Assembly: GCA_024695475.1 (NCBI GenBank)
Contig: JAILIC010000087.1
Span: forward strand, 1-64,000
Origin: Treponema sp.
GTDB taxonomy: Bacteria > Spirochaetota > Spirochaetia > Treponematales > Treponemataceae
DNA: 64,000 nt
Direction: 5' to 3'
The notes under the pieces are model-generated. The model was not told the DNA's origin. It was given only the letters and a program-made list of their open reading frames with translations, and did no database searches. A program made the position numbers and the translations under genes. Shown here one piece after another: positions 15,730 through 24,505 of this stretch (within the stretch, counting starts at the first letter, position 1; each line of letters begins with the position of its first letter).

Positions 15730-17076
15730 ATGATTACAAAAGCAATCGAAGATTTTGGTGGTTCGCTCGATTCCGATGATAATTCTTCTGCTTTTAGAGC
15801 TGCTACACAATTTTTTGCTGAGAATAAGGGTGGAACGCTTACTGTAGGTGAAGGTGTATGGCGTACAGGGCCAATAGAGTTGTGTTCTGATATGACTTTA
15901 CGCTTGGCTGATGGTGCAGTAGTTTCTTTTATACCAGATCCTTCATTATATAAACCGGTACAAACTCGTTGGGAAGGGGTGTGCTGTTGGGCAATGCATC
16001 CTTGTGTATTTGTTAATGATGCTCATGATGTAACAATTGAAGGGAATGGTATTTTTGATGGAAATGGTGATTTTTGGTGGAATACCGTTATAAAAAAACG
16101 TTCTCAAGTTGGTCCAGTTGATGCTATTGAAAAAGAACTTGCTTTACTTAATCCTGATTACAAGACACAGGCAAGCGGTGGTGGTGGACGATTGACTCAA
16201 TTTTTACGACCACCATTAATGCAGTTTTATGAGTGCAAAAATATACGAGTATCTGATATTACCTTGCAAAATTCTCCCTTCTGGACGTTTCATCCAGTGT
16301 TTTGTGACAATATGTTGGTAGAACATGTAAAGGTATCAAATCCTTATACAGCACCAAATACGGATGGTATGGATATTGATTCTTGTACTAATGTTTCTAT
16401 CAAGGGATGTCGTATTGCAGTTGGTGATGATGGTATTTGTATAAAGAGTGGTTCTGGCCCAGATGGTATTAAGGTTAATCGTCCTTCCGATACGATTACA
16501 GTATTTGATTGTATTGTTGATAACGGACATGGCGGTATCGTTATTGGTAGTGAGACTGCCGGTGGTATACATAAGGTGCGAGTTTCGCATTGTACGTTCA
16601 ATGGAACTGATAGAGGTATTCGTATTAAAACTCGTCGTGGTCGTGGTGGGGCTATTTCGGGATTATATTTTGAAAATCTTGATATTCACAATAGCCTTTG
16701 CCCTATCGCTATCAATATGTATTATCGCTGTGGTTCCAAAGGAACAGAACCTGAGTTATTTAGTCTTGATCCGATGCCTGTATCAGATGATACTCCATCA
16801 ATTTCAACAGTTCATATTAGTAAAATAATGGCTGATGACTGTAGGGCATCTACTGGTTTTATTGTAGGGTTGCCTGAAGCTCCTATCGAAGATTTGATCA
16901 TTGAAAACTGCGTATTTGGTGCAGATATGAAAGATGTATCATCACCATCTGTTTCTGAAATGTATGCAGGTTTGCCAGAGGTACATACAAAATCTTTTAG
17001 GGTTGTAAATGCAAAGAATCCTGTATTTGAAAATACTCAGATTATTGGACCTGAAGAGCCCTTTATTTTCAAATAA
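15730..17076 (+). CDS. intracellular polygalacturonase (GH28)
   Basis: A 448-residue GH28 β-helix enzyme hydrolysing α-1,4-galacturonan. The catalytic set is complete: NTDG with D212, GDDG with D233/D234, GHGG with H267, and RIK near residue 300. The substrate-side insert at ~115-160 and the lack of a signal peptide suggest an exo-acting cytosolic enzyme that finishes oligomers freed by the esterase; that is inference. A GGAAG site lies before ATG 15730, and a terminator follows at 17101, closing the pectin operon. Confidence 0.92.
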   Translation: MITKAIEDFGGSLDSDDNSSAFRAATQFFAENKGGTLTVGEGVWRTGPIELCSDMTLRLADGAVVSFIPDPSLYKPVQTRWEGVCCWAMHPCVFVNDAHDVTIEGNGIFDGNGDFWWNTVIKKRSQVGPVDAIEKELALLNPDYKTQASGGGGRLTQFLRPPLMQFYECKNIRVSDITLQNSPFWTFHPVFCDNMLVEHVKVSNPYTAPNTDGMDIDSCTNVSIKGCRIAVGDDGICIKSGSGPDGIKVNRPSDTITVFDCIVDNGHGGIVIGSETAGGIHKVRVSHCTFNGTDRGIRIKTRRGRGGAISGLYFENLDIHNSLCPIAINMYYRCGSKGTEPELFSLDPMPVSDDTPSISTVHISKIMADDCRASTGFIVGLPEAPIEDLIIENCVFGADMKDVSSPSVSEMYAGLPEVHTKSFRVVNAKNPVFENTQIIGPEEPFIFK

Positions 17077-17100
17077 TAAAGCATGGTCTTTATTTGCTAG

Positions 17101-17141
17101 AGAGCCATAATGCTAAAAATCAGCTGTGGCTCTTTTTCTTT
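17101..17141 (+). terminator. terminator of the pectin operon
   Basis: AGAGCCA (17101-17107) pairs with TGGCTCT (17127-17133) and is followed by TTTTCTTTTTTT. Confidence 0.85.
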
Positions 17142-17158
17142 TTTTAAAAGTTATGACC

Positions 17159-17524
17159 TTATGAGATTGCTTGTATCGAAGAAACGGTATAACCAGCTTT
17201 TTCGATGGTTGTAATTAAAAGGTCATCTGCAATATCTTTGTCAAACTCTATATGGGCTCGTTTTTTACGAAAAGAAACAGTTGCAGCTACGCCATCGATT
17301 TTATTTAATGCGTTTTGTATTCGTTTTTGGCAATTGGTACAAGTCATGCCTTCGATTAAAATATCTTTTGCTCCTATCTTTGTACCCGTAAGTTTCTTTT
17401 CTGTGGCAATGATTCCATTGCCACCACCACAACAACTGCTTTCACCTTTTAAGTGTTTTATTGAAGATTTAATTGCCACTGCGATAAGAATGATACCGAT
17501 GCAGCTAATAATAATATTAATCAT
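17159..17524 (-). CDS. membrane-anchored heavy-metal-associated (HMA) protein
   Basis: A 121-residue protein. An N-terminal membrane helix (IIISCIGIILIAVAIK) is followed by a CCGGG stretch and then a CopZ/HMA ferredoxin-like domain with the metal site GMTCTNCQKRI and an ending IEKAGYTV. It probably binds Cu(I) or a similar soft metal at the membrane face and hands it on, as Atx1/CopZ proteins do. The gene follows csoR by 18 bases and is probably controlled by it. No P1B-type ATPase is adjacent, which is unusual for this pair. No clear ribosome binding site is seen. Confidence 0.85.
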   Translation of the reverse strand: MINIIISCIGIILIAVAIKSSIKHLKGESSCCGGGNGIIATEKKLTGTKIGAKDILIEGMTCTNCQKRIQNALNKIDGVAATVSFRKKRAHIEFDKDIADDLLITTIEKAGYTVSSIQAIS

Positions 17525-17542
17525 AAAATACGGTGACCTGTA

Positions 17543-17848
17543 TTATTTCATCAATTTTTGTAAGGTACATACAAGTTCGTCTATTACCTCTTCATTGCCA
17601 TTTTTTATATCATTAATGACACAGGTGCGTAGATGACTTGCCAATAACTCTTTATTAAACGAATTTAGAGCCGCGTTTACTGCTGATACTTGAATAAGTA
17701 TGTCAGGACAATAAGCATCATTTTGCAGCATGTTTTTAATGCCACGTATTTGTCCCTCAATGCGATTAAGACGGGAAGTGAGTTTTTTAAGTTCTTCTTC
17801 CGTTCGTATTTTTGTTTTGCCAGGTTTACAACATGTTTTTTCGGTCAT
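17543..17848 (-). CDS. csoR: CsoR-family metal-responsive repressor
   Basis: A 101-residue all-helical DUF156/CsoR repressor. The Cu(I)-binding triad is present: C47 in YCPD, H72 and C76 in SHLRTC. The N-terminal CCKPGK adds two more Cys. RLNRIEGQIRGIKNM is the family helix. Apo-protein binds its operator, and metal releases it. The inverted repeat at 17886-17902, inside the spacer of a promoter reading into this gene, is the likely site, so the operon would be self-controlled. Copper is the likeliest metal from the C-H-C set, although related members sense persulfide or other metals. Confidence 0.88.
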   Translation of the reverse strand: MTEKTCCKPGKTKIRTEEELKKLTSRLNRIEGQIRGIKNMLQNDAYCPDILIQVSAVNAALNSFNKELLASHLRTCVINDIKNGNEEVIDELVCTLQKLMK

Positions 17849-17885
17849 AGAAATAGTCCCTATGGTTTATTATCAATTTAATATA

Positions 17886-17909
17886 ATACCGTAATGGGGT
17901 ATATGTCAA
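17886..17909 (-). promoter_or_regulatory. CsoR promoter with operator in the spacer
   Basis: On the minus strand TTGACA (17909-17904) is the -35 box, with A/T-rich -10 sequence (TTATAT) 17 bases on. The spacer holds ATACC and GGTAT arms at 17886-17902, resembling the G/C-centred CsoR operators (ATACCCC...GGTAT). A repressor bound here would block RNA polymerase directly. Confidence 0.6.
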
Positions 17910-17930
17910 TGTAATTCGTTTTACTAATAA

Positions 17931-17977
17931 AAGAAAAAAAGCCTATGATACGGTCTATATAAACAATATCACAGGCT
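17931..17977 (-). terminator. terminator of gdhA
   Basis: On the minus strand AGCCTGTGATA pairs with TATCATAGGCT around a 16-base loop, then TTTTTTTCTTTT. A second weaker hairpin (17994-18021) overlaps the gdhA stop. Confidence 0.85.
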
Positions 17978-18007
17978 ATGAGGAGGATTTTATGCAGGGA
18001 TGGTGTT

Positions 18008-19351
18008 TTATACCAATCCCTGTGCTATCATTGCACGAACAACTTTAACAAATCCTGCGATATTGGCTCCGGCAACATAGTTACCCTTCATGCCATATTT
18101 TTCTGCAGTATTGTATGCATTGTCATGTATGTTTACCATAATTTGTTTGAGCTTTGCATCAACTTCTTCACTTGTCCAAGACAGGCGTTCGCTGTTTTGG
18201 CTCATTTCAAGTCCTGATACTGAAACTCCACCAGCATTAGAAGCTTTTCCTGGTGCAAAAAGAACACCGGCTTTCTGGAACTTTTCGGTTGCTTCCAGTG
18301 TAGAAGGCATGTTTGCACCTTCTGCTACCAGTTTTACTCCGTTTTTGATCAAAGCTTCTGCATCTTTTTCATCAAGCTCGTTTTGAGTTGCACATGGGAA
18401 TGCACAGTCAACTTTAACTGACCAAGGTCTCTGATTTGCATTAAATGTTGCCTTTGGATATTTTTTGACATATTCGTCAATTCTCTTATGCTGTGCACGG
18501 AATTCTTTTACGAAATCCAACTTTTCCTGTGTGATTCCATCTGGATCATAGATAAAACCAGATGAATCGCTCATGGTTACAGGTTTTGCACCAAGCTGGA
18601 TCAGTTTTTGTACTGCATACTGAGCAACGTTACCATCACCTGATACTGCGCAAACTTTACCTTTGAAAGAATCGTTTACTTTTGCAAGCATGCATTCTGC
18701 AAAGTAGATAAGACCATATCCAGTTGCTTCTGTACGAATCAATGAGCCGCCAAAGTCAAGGCCCTTGCCTGTGAGTACACCAGTAAACTCATTCTTAATA
18801 CGTTTGTACTGTCCAAACAGGTATGCAACCTCACGTCCGCCAACTCCTTTATCTCCAGCTGGAACGTCGGTATTTGGTCCAATATGACGATATAATTCTG
18901 TCATAAATGACTGACAAAATCTCATGACTTCTGCATCTGACTTTCCGTGTGGATCAAAATCTGAACCACCTTTTCCACCACCCATTGGTAAGGTAGTAAG
19001 ACTATTTTTTAATGTTTGCTCAAAACCTAAGAATTTGAGAACAGAAAGGTTAACTTCTGGACTAAAACGAAGACCACCTTTGTATGGTCCGATTGCGCTG
19101 TTAAACTGAACACGATATCCGCGATTAATATGGGGTTTACCCTTGTCATCAGTCCAAGGTACACGGAACATGATAACACGTTCTGGTTCAACAAAGCGTT
19201 CGAGAACAGCATTCTGCTCTAGTTCAGGCATTGTGTCTACAACAGGCTCAATAGTTGTAAGTACTTCTTGTACTGCCTGGAGAAATTCTGGCTGGTCTGC
19301 GTTTTTTTTCTGAACATCAGCCCAAATACGTTTGACATACTCGTTTTTCAT
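18008..19351 (-). CDS. gdhA: glutamate dehydrogenase (hexameric type)
   Basis: A 447-residue enzyme, the full length of the small hexameric GDH class, interconverting glutamate and 2-oxoglutarate plus ammonia. Motifs are YKGGLRFSPEVN, LPMGGGKGGSDFDP with the catalytic Lys, and GDGNVAQYA for the nucleotide fold. NADP use is likely for this class but not proven. It is the main ammonia-assimilating route in many anaerobes. A single-gene unit: GGGG precedes ATG by five bases, an inverted repeat lies in its leader, and a strong terminator follows. Confidence 0.93.
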   Translation of the reverse strand: MKNEYVKRIWADVQKKNADQPEFLQAVQEVLTTIEPVVDTMPELEQNAVLERFVEPERVIMFRVPWTDDKGKPHINRGYRVQFNSAIGPYKGGLRFSPEVNLSVLKFLGFEQTLKNSLTTLPMGGGKGGSDFDPHGKSDAEVMRFCQSFMTELYRHIGPNTDVPAGDKGVGGREVAYLFGQYKRIKNEFTGVLTGKGLDFGGSLIRTEATGYGLIYFAECMLAKVNDSFKGKVCAVSGDGNVAQYAVQKLIQLGAKPVTMSDSSGFIYDPDGITQEKLDFVKEFRAQHKRIDEYVKKYPKATFNANQRPWSVKVDCAFPCATQNELDEKDAEALIKNGVKLVAEGANMPSTLEATEKFQKAGVLFAPGKASNAGGVSVSGLEMSQNSERLSWTSEEVDAKLKQIMVNIHDNAYNTAEKYGMKGNYVAGANIAGFVKVVRAMIAQGLV

Positions 19352-19365
19352 AATGACCCCTATTA

Positions 19366-19384
19366 TTTGAAGTGCTACTTCAAA
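19366..19384 (-). promoter_or_regulatory. inverted repeat in the gdhA leader
   Basis: Perfect 8-base arms TTTGAAGT and ACTTCAAA surround AGC, 14 bases upstream of the gdhA start. On the minus strand a TATACT box lies about 25 bases further upstream. It could be an operator or an mRNA hairpin. Confidence 0.4.
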
Positions 19385-19463
19385 CTATAAGTAAATATAT
19401 CAAAAGTATAGGTTTTTGAAAAGAGAATTTATGCATAAATATGTAAATTATTGCATAAAAGTA

Positions 19464-21584
19464 TTATGTAGATTGTAACATGGTATCAAGTACTTCGATA
19501 TCAACAGGCATACTGCATAATCTACCTTGGAATAGAGTACATCCTAAATCATTGAGAGTTTGTTTTTGTCGTTCTGTTTCGACATACTCTGCAAGAACAT
19601 TAAACCCACTTGTTTTTCCAAGATAGATGATTGAATCAATGATATTTTGTGTTTTTGGGTTTTCTATCATGTTTTTAGTAAAAGTACCATCCAGTTTTAC
19701 AAGATCAAATTTATTATCTTGCAGATAGCGTAAAGATGTGTGCCCCATAGAAAAATCATCTATGGCAAGTTTAAAACCAATTTCTCGAAGTTGTTTGAGG
19801 TTGTCCAGTAATGTTTCGTCAGTAATAAGTTTGCTTTGCTCAGTAACTTCGATAAAGACATTTGGATTGTGTGAGAGAACATCGATATATACACGTTTTA
19901 TAAAACTGATAAAGTCTTTATCACGTAATGAATATGGCGTAGCGTTTACACTGAATTTAAGTGTCGGATGCGAAGCGATATCTTTTTGAATTAAGAGAAA
20001 TATCGATTCTTCGATTAAGGAGAGTACACCAGCTTCAGAGGCGAGTTTAAAGACAAGTGGAGGATAGATGCTTCCAAATACTGGATGTTTCCATCGTAAC
20101 AGGGCTTCGACACCAAAGATATGCATATTGTTATCAAATTGTGGCTGATAAACAATATGGAATTGTTTTAAGATATCCTCTGCTTGTAAATCAAATGCAA
20201 GAAATCTTGCTACTACACCAGGAGTCCCTGGTATATCAACTAATGTTATTTCAGTTACTGATTCTTCTGCTTTTTTATAGATATGTTCCAGATGATGTAA
20301 TTCTTTGTGTTCATACAGTTTGTTTTGTTTGTCATTAATCTTGACAAATGGATAGTATATAAGGGTACCAATGACAATATTTACTAGCTGTACTATACCG
20401 CCAGATATATGATGAGTGTTACATATTCCCATTAAAATAGGAGGAGTTGACCAACTGGCGTAAGAAATTGGTATAGGCATTAGTCCTAACTTTATGCATG
20501 CCAGTGTAACTAATATGGAAACGATAGGTGTTATAATAAATGGGATTGCCAGTAAAAAATTAAGCATTATTGGCAGACCGTAAATGAGGGGCTCGTTGAT
20601 ATTAAAAATACTCGATACTAGAGAAGAGCTTACAAGAATACGTGAACCATGATGTTTACTGAATAATAAAATAGCAAGGACGAGACTTATAGTCTGTCCA
20701 GCTCCGCCGAGACTGACAAATGAAATTAAGGCACTGGTATAAGGATTTGTTGGTATACCTCCGTTTTGGTCGATAGTAATGTTTTGCAACATTGCTGGAT
20801 CAAAATAAGTAGTAAGTACTGAACCGACAACGGTGTTACCATGTATGCCGAATAACCATGCAAGCGTATCTAAAAATTGACAAATAAGTATACCTGCTAA
20901 ACCTGCTGGACGAGAGCCGTACAAATGATGAAAAAGAAAAAGAAGTGGATTGGTAAAGGAAAACTTGTAAAAAAGATACTGTTTTATAAGTCCACAAACG
21001 ACTGCAAAAAGTATAATAAGAGTAACACCTTCTGCATGTGCAATGGTTTTGTTAAAAAATATATGGTAACGTCTTTTTGATAAAATGCGATGTTTTGTTA
21101 ACCCGTTTTTAAATTTATAATGAATGCAAATAGTAATATATCCTAACAGTATTGCTTCGATTGCATTGGTAACAGAAAAATAGGTTAATGTGAGATCCTG
21201 TATATTGCCTTGTCCAATTCTGGTATAGATGATGAAAGCAACAGTACTGAATATACCTAATAATATTTGTTCTTGATGAGGCAGACGTTTTAATTCAGCA
21301 GTACTGATACCCATGCTGAAGGCAAGATATATTGAAAGAAATCCAACTGTATAGGAACTGGTAAAAAGAAGTATTTTATGGAGTATGTCTTTTTGAAAGG
21401 GCTGAAAAAAATCAGAACTAATTGAAATGAACAATGAATCGATAGCCAGTGCAATAGAACCTACCAAGATGATGGGTAGCAATCTGAGCATGGCGGTTCT
21501 GATGGATTGGAAAAACAAGGTGTTATGACACGAAAGTGAGATTCTGAGTAATCTTTTTCGCAACCTTGAAGAAAAAATATACAT
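19464..21584 (-). CDS. PTS EIIC-like membrane domain fused to an EAL phosphodiesterase
   Basis: A 706-residue protein. Residues ~25-400 are a polytopic domain of the lactose/cellobiose EIIC class, with the hallmark FNINEPLIYGLP. Residues ~455-700 are an EAL domain with the catalytic set intact: EALLRW, FSVNATP, EVTEQ, DDFSMG, KLDG, AEYVET and QGRLC. It should hydrolyse cyclic di-GMP under control of a sugar-binding membrane domain. EIIB and EIIA parts are absent, so transport is doubtful and sensing more likely. It is transcribed alone from a good promoter. Confidence 0.85.
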   Translation of the reverse strand: MYIFSSRLRKRLLRISLSCHNTLFFQSIRTAMLRLLPIILVGSIALAIDSLFISISSDFFQPFQKDILHKILLFTSSYTVGFLSIYLAFSMGISTAELKRLPHQEQILLGIFSTVAFIIYTRIGQGNIQDLTLTYFSVTNAIEAILLGYITICIHYKFKNGLTKHRILSKRRYHIFFNKTIAHAEGVTLIILFAVVCGLIKQYLFYKFSFTNPLLFLFHHLYGSRPAGLAGILICQFLDTLAWLFGIHGNTVVGSVLTTYFDPAMLQNITIDQNGGIPTNPYTSALISFVSLGGAGQTISLVLAILLFSKHHGSRILVSSSLVSSIFNINEPLIYGLPIMLNFLLAIPFIITPIVSILVTLACIKLGLMPIPISYASWSTPPILMGICNTHHISGGIVQLVNIVIGTLIYYPFVKINDKQNKLYEHKELHHLEHIYKKAEESVTEITLVDIPGTPGVVARFLAFDLQAEDILKQFHIVYQPQFDNNMHIFGVEALLRWKHPVFGSIYPPLVFKLASEAGVLSLIEESIFLLIQKDIASHPTLKFSVNATPYSLRDKDFISFIKRVYIDVLSHNPNVFIEVTEQSKLITDETLLDNLKQLREIGFKLAIDDFSMGHTSLRYLQDNKFDLVKLDGTFTKNMIENPKTQNIIDSIIYLGKTSGFNVLAEYVETERQKQTLNDLGCTLFQGRLCSMPVDIEVLDTMLQST

Positions 21585-21596
21585 AGACCTTAATAT

Positions 21597-21625
21597 AGTA
21601 TAAATTATTTTAAGATTCTGGTCAA
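21597..21625 (-). promoter_or_regulatory. promoter of the EIIC-EAL gene
   Basis: On the minus strand TTGACC (21625-21620), 17 bases, TATACT (21602-21597). The ATG is 12 bases after the -10 box, so the leader would be only about five bases long. Confidence 0.7.
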
Positions 21626-21730
21626 CGTATTGACATGTATTGTGTTGAGCACTGTTAAATAAACTTCAAACGAAAACGTTATATACTTCTTTGAGTATCG
21701 ATATACTATTTTGAGCATAAAACTCGATAC

Positions 21731-21776
21731 ATAAAAAAGACCGCCTACCTGTGAAAACCACAATGTAGACGGTCTT
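21731..21776 (-). terminator. terminator of the fumarate-reductase-like gene
   Basis: On the minus strand AAGACCGTCTAC pairs with GTAGGCGGTCTT across a 16-base loop, followed by TTTTTAT. Confidence 0.85.
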
Positions 21777-21799
21777 AGTCTTATACGGACTTCGGTTTA

Positions 21800-24331
21800 T
21801 TAGTTGTCAGCTTTGATTGCGTTAGCAGCTGTACGACCTGATACGAAGATTTCAACGATAGCGTTACCACCGAGACGGTTACCACCATGGAAACCACCGG
21901 TAACTTCACCAGCAGCGTATAGACCTTTGATTGGCTGTCCGTTCTTGTCAAGTACATGGCGTTTTACGTCAACCTTCAAACCACCCATTGTGTGGTGTGT
22001 TGATGGAGCCATGATACGGATCTTAAGTGGAACACCTTCCAACTTGTAAGAAGAAAGGTCGAAAGAACCGTCAGCATTCTTTGTAGCTTCACCAATAAGA
22101 TGTGTCCAACCAGTCTTGTTGATTGGCAGGCTGCTTTCTTTACCAGTGATAAGGGCTTTATCGTAGTCTTCGATTTCCTTCTTTACAACAGCAGCATCAC
22201 ACTTCAATCCGAGAGTCTTGAACAAATCACCGAGCTGATCAACAGTACGTTCATACTGTCTCCACTCGACATCAGACTTCCATGCGTCTGTTCCTGGAGT
22301 ACCATATGGATATGGTCCCTGGATTGGTACCTTGCTGTTAGCAATTTCAATGAATACACCCTGTGTACCATTGCGTTCGATACCATTATCAAATTCCTTC
22401 AAAGAAAGAACGTCACGTTCACTTGTTTCGTTTACGAAACGTTTACCAGTTGTAGGATTGATGTAAACAGAATAGTTACCACCACCGAATGCCAACTGTC
22501 CGTTGTCAATCCAAGAGATTGGCATAAGCTGAGCAAAATCAAGTCCTGTTGTAGCAGCACCTACATTTTCACCCATCTTTATACCGTCACCCTGCATTGA
22601 AGAGCGGTTTGTTGTCTGTGTCTTGTCAGTGATTTTTCCAGCTTTCCAGTAGTCGTTGGTCTTCATAACCATAGGTACGTTAGCAGCATAACCACCAGTA
22701 GAAAGAACAACACCCTTCTTAGCATGTGCAGTTACCTGTGTACCGTCAAACATAACAGCCTTAACACCAGTAACTCTTCCGTTTTCTACGATAAGTTCCT
22801 TAGCATCTGTGCGGCAAAGAATCTTGTTGTCCTTTGCAGTTGGGCTCTTTTCGAGCAGAGTGGTGCGTGGTGGGTTAAAGTAAGTACCCCACTGGAATGC
22901 AGTTGGACCTTTCTTGAGGTAATCGTTTTCACGGTTCCAGAGAGCACCAACGATTGTTGGCTGCTGATCATCTACGAAAGCTGAACCCTGATCTACGAGC
23001 CACTGCTTAAGATCCTGACCGTCTCTGATGAACTGGCATACCAAGTCATAGTCACCATAAATCCACTTTGTGAATTCTACATTTGGACGGAGCCCACCAT
23101 AGTATGTCTGGAAAATGTGGAGGTTTACAGTAGAGAACAAGGTAAGCTTAGATTCGTGGATACCTTTGTCCAACTGTGGCTGTGCCCATGCGAGGTAAGC
23201 CTTGATTTCTTTCTTAAGATCGCGAAGAACTGGGAGATATTCCTGATGAACACCATGTGTTGAAAGTCTTTCGATGTCACCAGCTTCAAACCATTCCTGT
23301 GCACCAGTACCATCAAATGGTTTTTCGCTCCAGTTAAGGATTGTCTTAAGAACAGAGATGTTACCGTTAGCCATAGTAACTTTATTGAATGATTTTCCGT
23401 TGTAAGTTCCTGTTGTTGCATTTGGATTTGCTTCTTCCCAGCAAAGGTAAGGCATTACTGACTGGAACTGACCACCAGATACGAGTGTGTTACCACCAAT
23501 TTCAGCGTTCTTTTCGATAACGAGAACAGTATCACCGTTCTGTGCAGCCTGTGCAGCAGCAGCGATACCAGCACCACCAGCACCAACAATAACAACGTCA
23601 TACGTTGCATCGATTGGAGCCTGAGCTGTATGTACTACTTTGTTCTGCTTAAAGCCGTCCATATCAGAGACGCCTGCCTGTTTTGCAGCATCATTCAATG
23701 CAGTACGGATAGCCATAGCAGTGAATGTTGCACCTGAAACAGTATCAACACCAGAACCGTTAGCTTCGATAGCATCTTTGAACATGATGTCAAATGCTGG
23801 ATCACCAACGTGTGCTGTTTCTTTTGAAGATTTTACTTTGATATCAGTGATTGCTTTGTCGCTGAATGTTACGTCAAGTTCAACCTTGCCGTTCATACCC
23901 ATACCGGTACCGGTGTATGTACCAGCTTTGTATTTTAAGCTGACATTTTTATGAGCTGCTGCTTTTCCACTGTCTGTAGCACCAGCTTTTGCCATAGCAT
24001 CTTTAACTGCGGCAATGATAGCTTTAGAAGTATTAGTACAACCTGAAATGGTATCTACATTTGCAGTCTGTGCCTTTACGATCTTTCCTGGTAAATCTTT
24101 GATAGCTGGATCTGAGATTCCAGGAGTTTCCTTATGGTCTGTAACCTCTACAGACTTAATTTTATTTGATGTAAGGGTTACTTTTACAGTAACGTTTCCG
24201 TTGTTACCCTTACCTGTTCCTTCATAGGTACCAGCGGTATAACCACCACTAGATTTTGAACATGCACCTAATGAAAGAGACAAAGCAATTCCAAGCAAAG
24301 CTGCAGGAATAGATGTAACTGATCTTTTCAT
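21800..24331 (-). CDS. flavin-dependent fumarate-reductase-like lipoprotein with two FMN-binding domains
   Basis: An 843-residue exported protein. The signal peptide ends LSLGAC (lipobox, C24). Two FMN-binding domains follow at ~30-115 and ~130-225, with covalent-FMN motifs DTISGCTNTS and DTVSGATFTA. The rest is an FAD fold (VVIVGAGGAGIAAAA at ~247) of the fumarate/urocanate reductase family, with HHTMGG and FHGGNRLGGNA. Electrons would pass through the FMN groups to FAD and then to an external enoate acceptor such as fumarate; the true acceptor is unknown. Flavin attachment by ApbE is expected but no apbE gene is in the window. GGAGC precedes ATG. Confidence 0.88.
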   Translation of the reverse strand: MKRSVTSIPAALLGIALSLSLGACSKSSGGYTAGTYEGTGKGNNGNVTVKVTLTSNKIKSVEVTDHKETPGISDPAIKDLPGKIVKAQTANVDTISGCTNTSKAIIAAVKDAMAKAGATDSGKAAAHKNVSLKYKAGTYTGTGMGMNGKVELDVTFSDKAITDIKVKSSKETAHVGDPAFDIMFKDAIEANGSGVDTVSGATFTAMAIRTALNDAAKQAGVSDMDGFKQNKVVHTAQAPIDATYDVVIVGAGGAGIAAAAQAAQNGDTVLVIEKNAEIGGNTLVSGGQFQSVMPYLCWEEANPNATTGTYNGKSFNKVTMANGNISVLKTILNWSEKPFDGTGAQEWFEAGDIERLSTHGVHQEYLPVLRDLKKEIKAYLAWAQPQLDKGIHESKLTLFSTVNLHIFQTYYGGLRPNVEFTKWIYGDYDLVCQFIRDGQDLKQWLVDQGSAFVDDQQPTIVGALWNRENDYLKKGPTAFQWGTYFNPPRTTLLEKSPTAKDNKILCRTDAKELIVENGRVTGVKAVMFDGTQVTAHAKKGVVLSTGGYAANVPMVMKTNDYWKAGKITDKTQTTNRSSMQGDGIKMGENVGAATTGLDFAQLMPISWIDNGQLAFGGGNYSVYINPTTGKRFVNETSERDVLSLKEFDNGIERNGTQGVFIEIANSKVPIQGPYPYGTPGTDAWKSDVEWRQYERTVDQLGDLFKTLGLKCDAAVVKKEIEDYDKALITGKESSLPINKTGWTHLIGEATKNADGSFDLSSYKLEGVPLKIRIMAPSTHHTMGGLKVDVKRHVLDKNGQPIKGLYAAGEVTGGFHGGNRLGGNAIVEIFVSGRTAANAIKADN

Positions 24332-24419
24332 ATTTGCTCCTTTATGATATTCAGTAACTTTTATTCTATTCCATGTTTGCTAAAATAACAAGATATTATA
24401 TTTTGAAGAAAAAAATGAT

Positions 24420-24463
24420 AAAAAAAAGCCTGCATCTGAAGTGGGATGTATTGCAGACACAGG
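24420..24463 (-). terminator. terminator of the exported 191-residue protein
   Basis: On the minus strand GCCTGTGTCTG (24463-24453) pairs with CAGATGCAGGC (24437-24427) and is followed by seven T. Confidence 0.8.
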
Positions 24464-24505
24464 CAAAGTTGTGTAATACTCGTCGCTATACTCCGAGAAT
24501 ATACA

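Noticed and set aside
16336-16601. minus-strand frames inside the GH28 gene
   Set aside because: Antisense to strongly conserved GH28 catalytic motifs.
17992-18050. short plus-strand ORF after AGGAGG
   Set aside because: Only 18 codons, antisense to gdhA and across its terminator region; the AGGAGG is likely chance.
22100-22600. 166-codon plus-strand frame inside the fumarate-reductase-like gene
   Set aside because: Antisense shadow of a well-supported enzyme.
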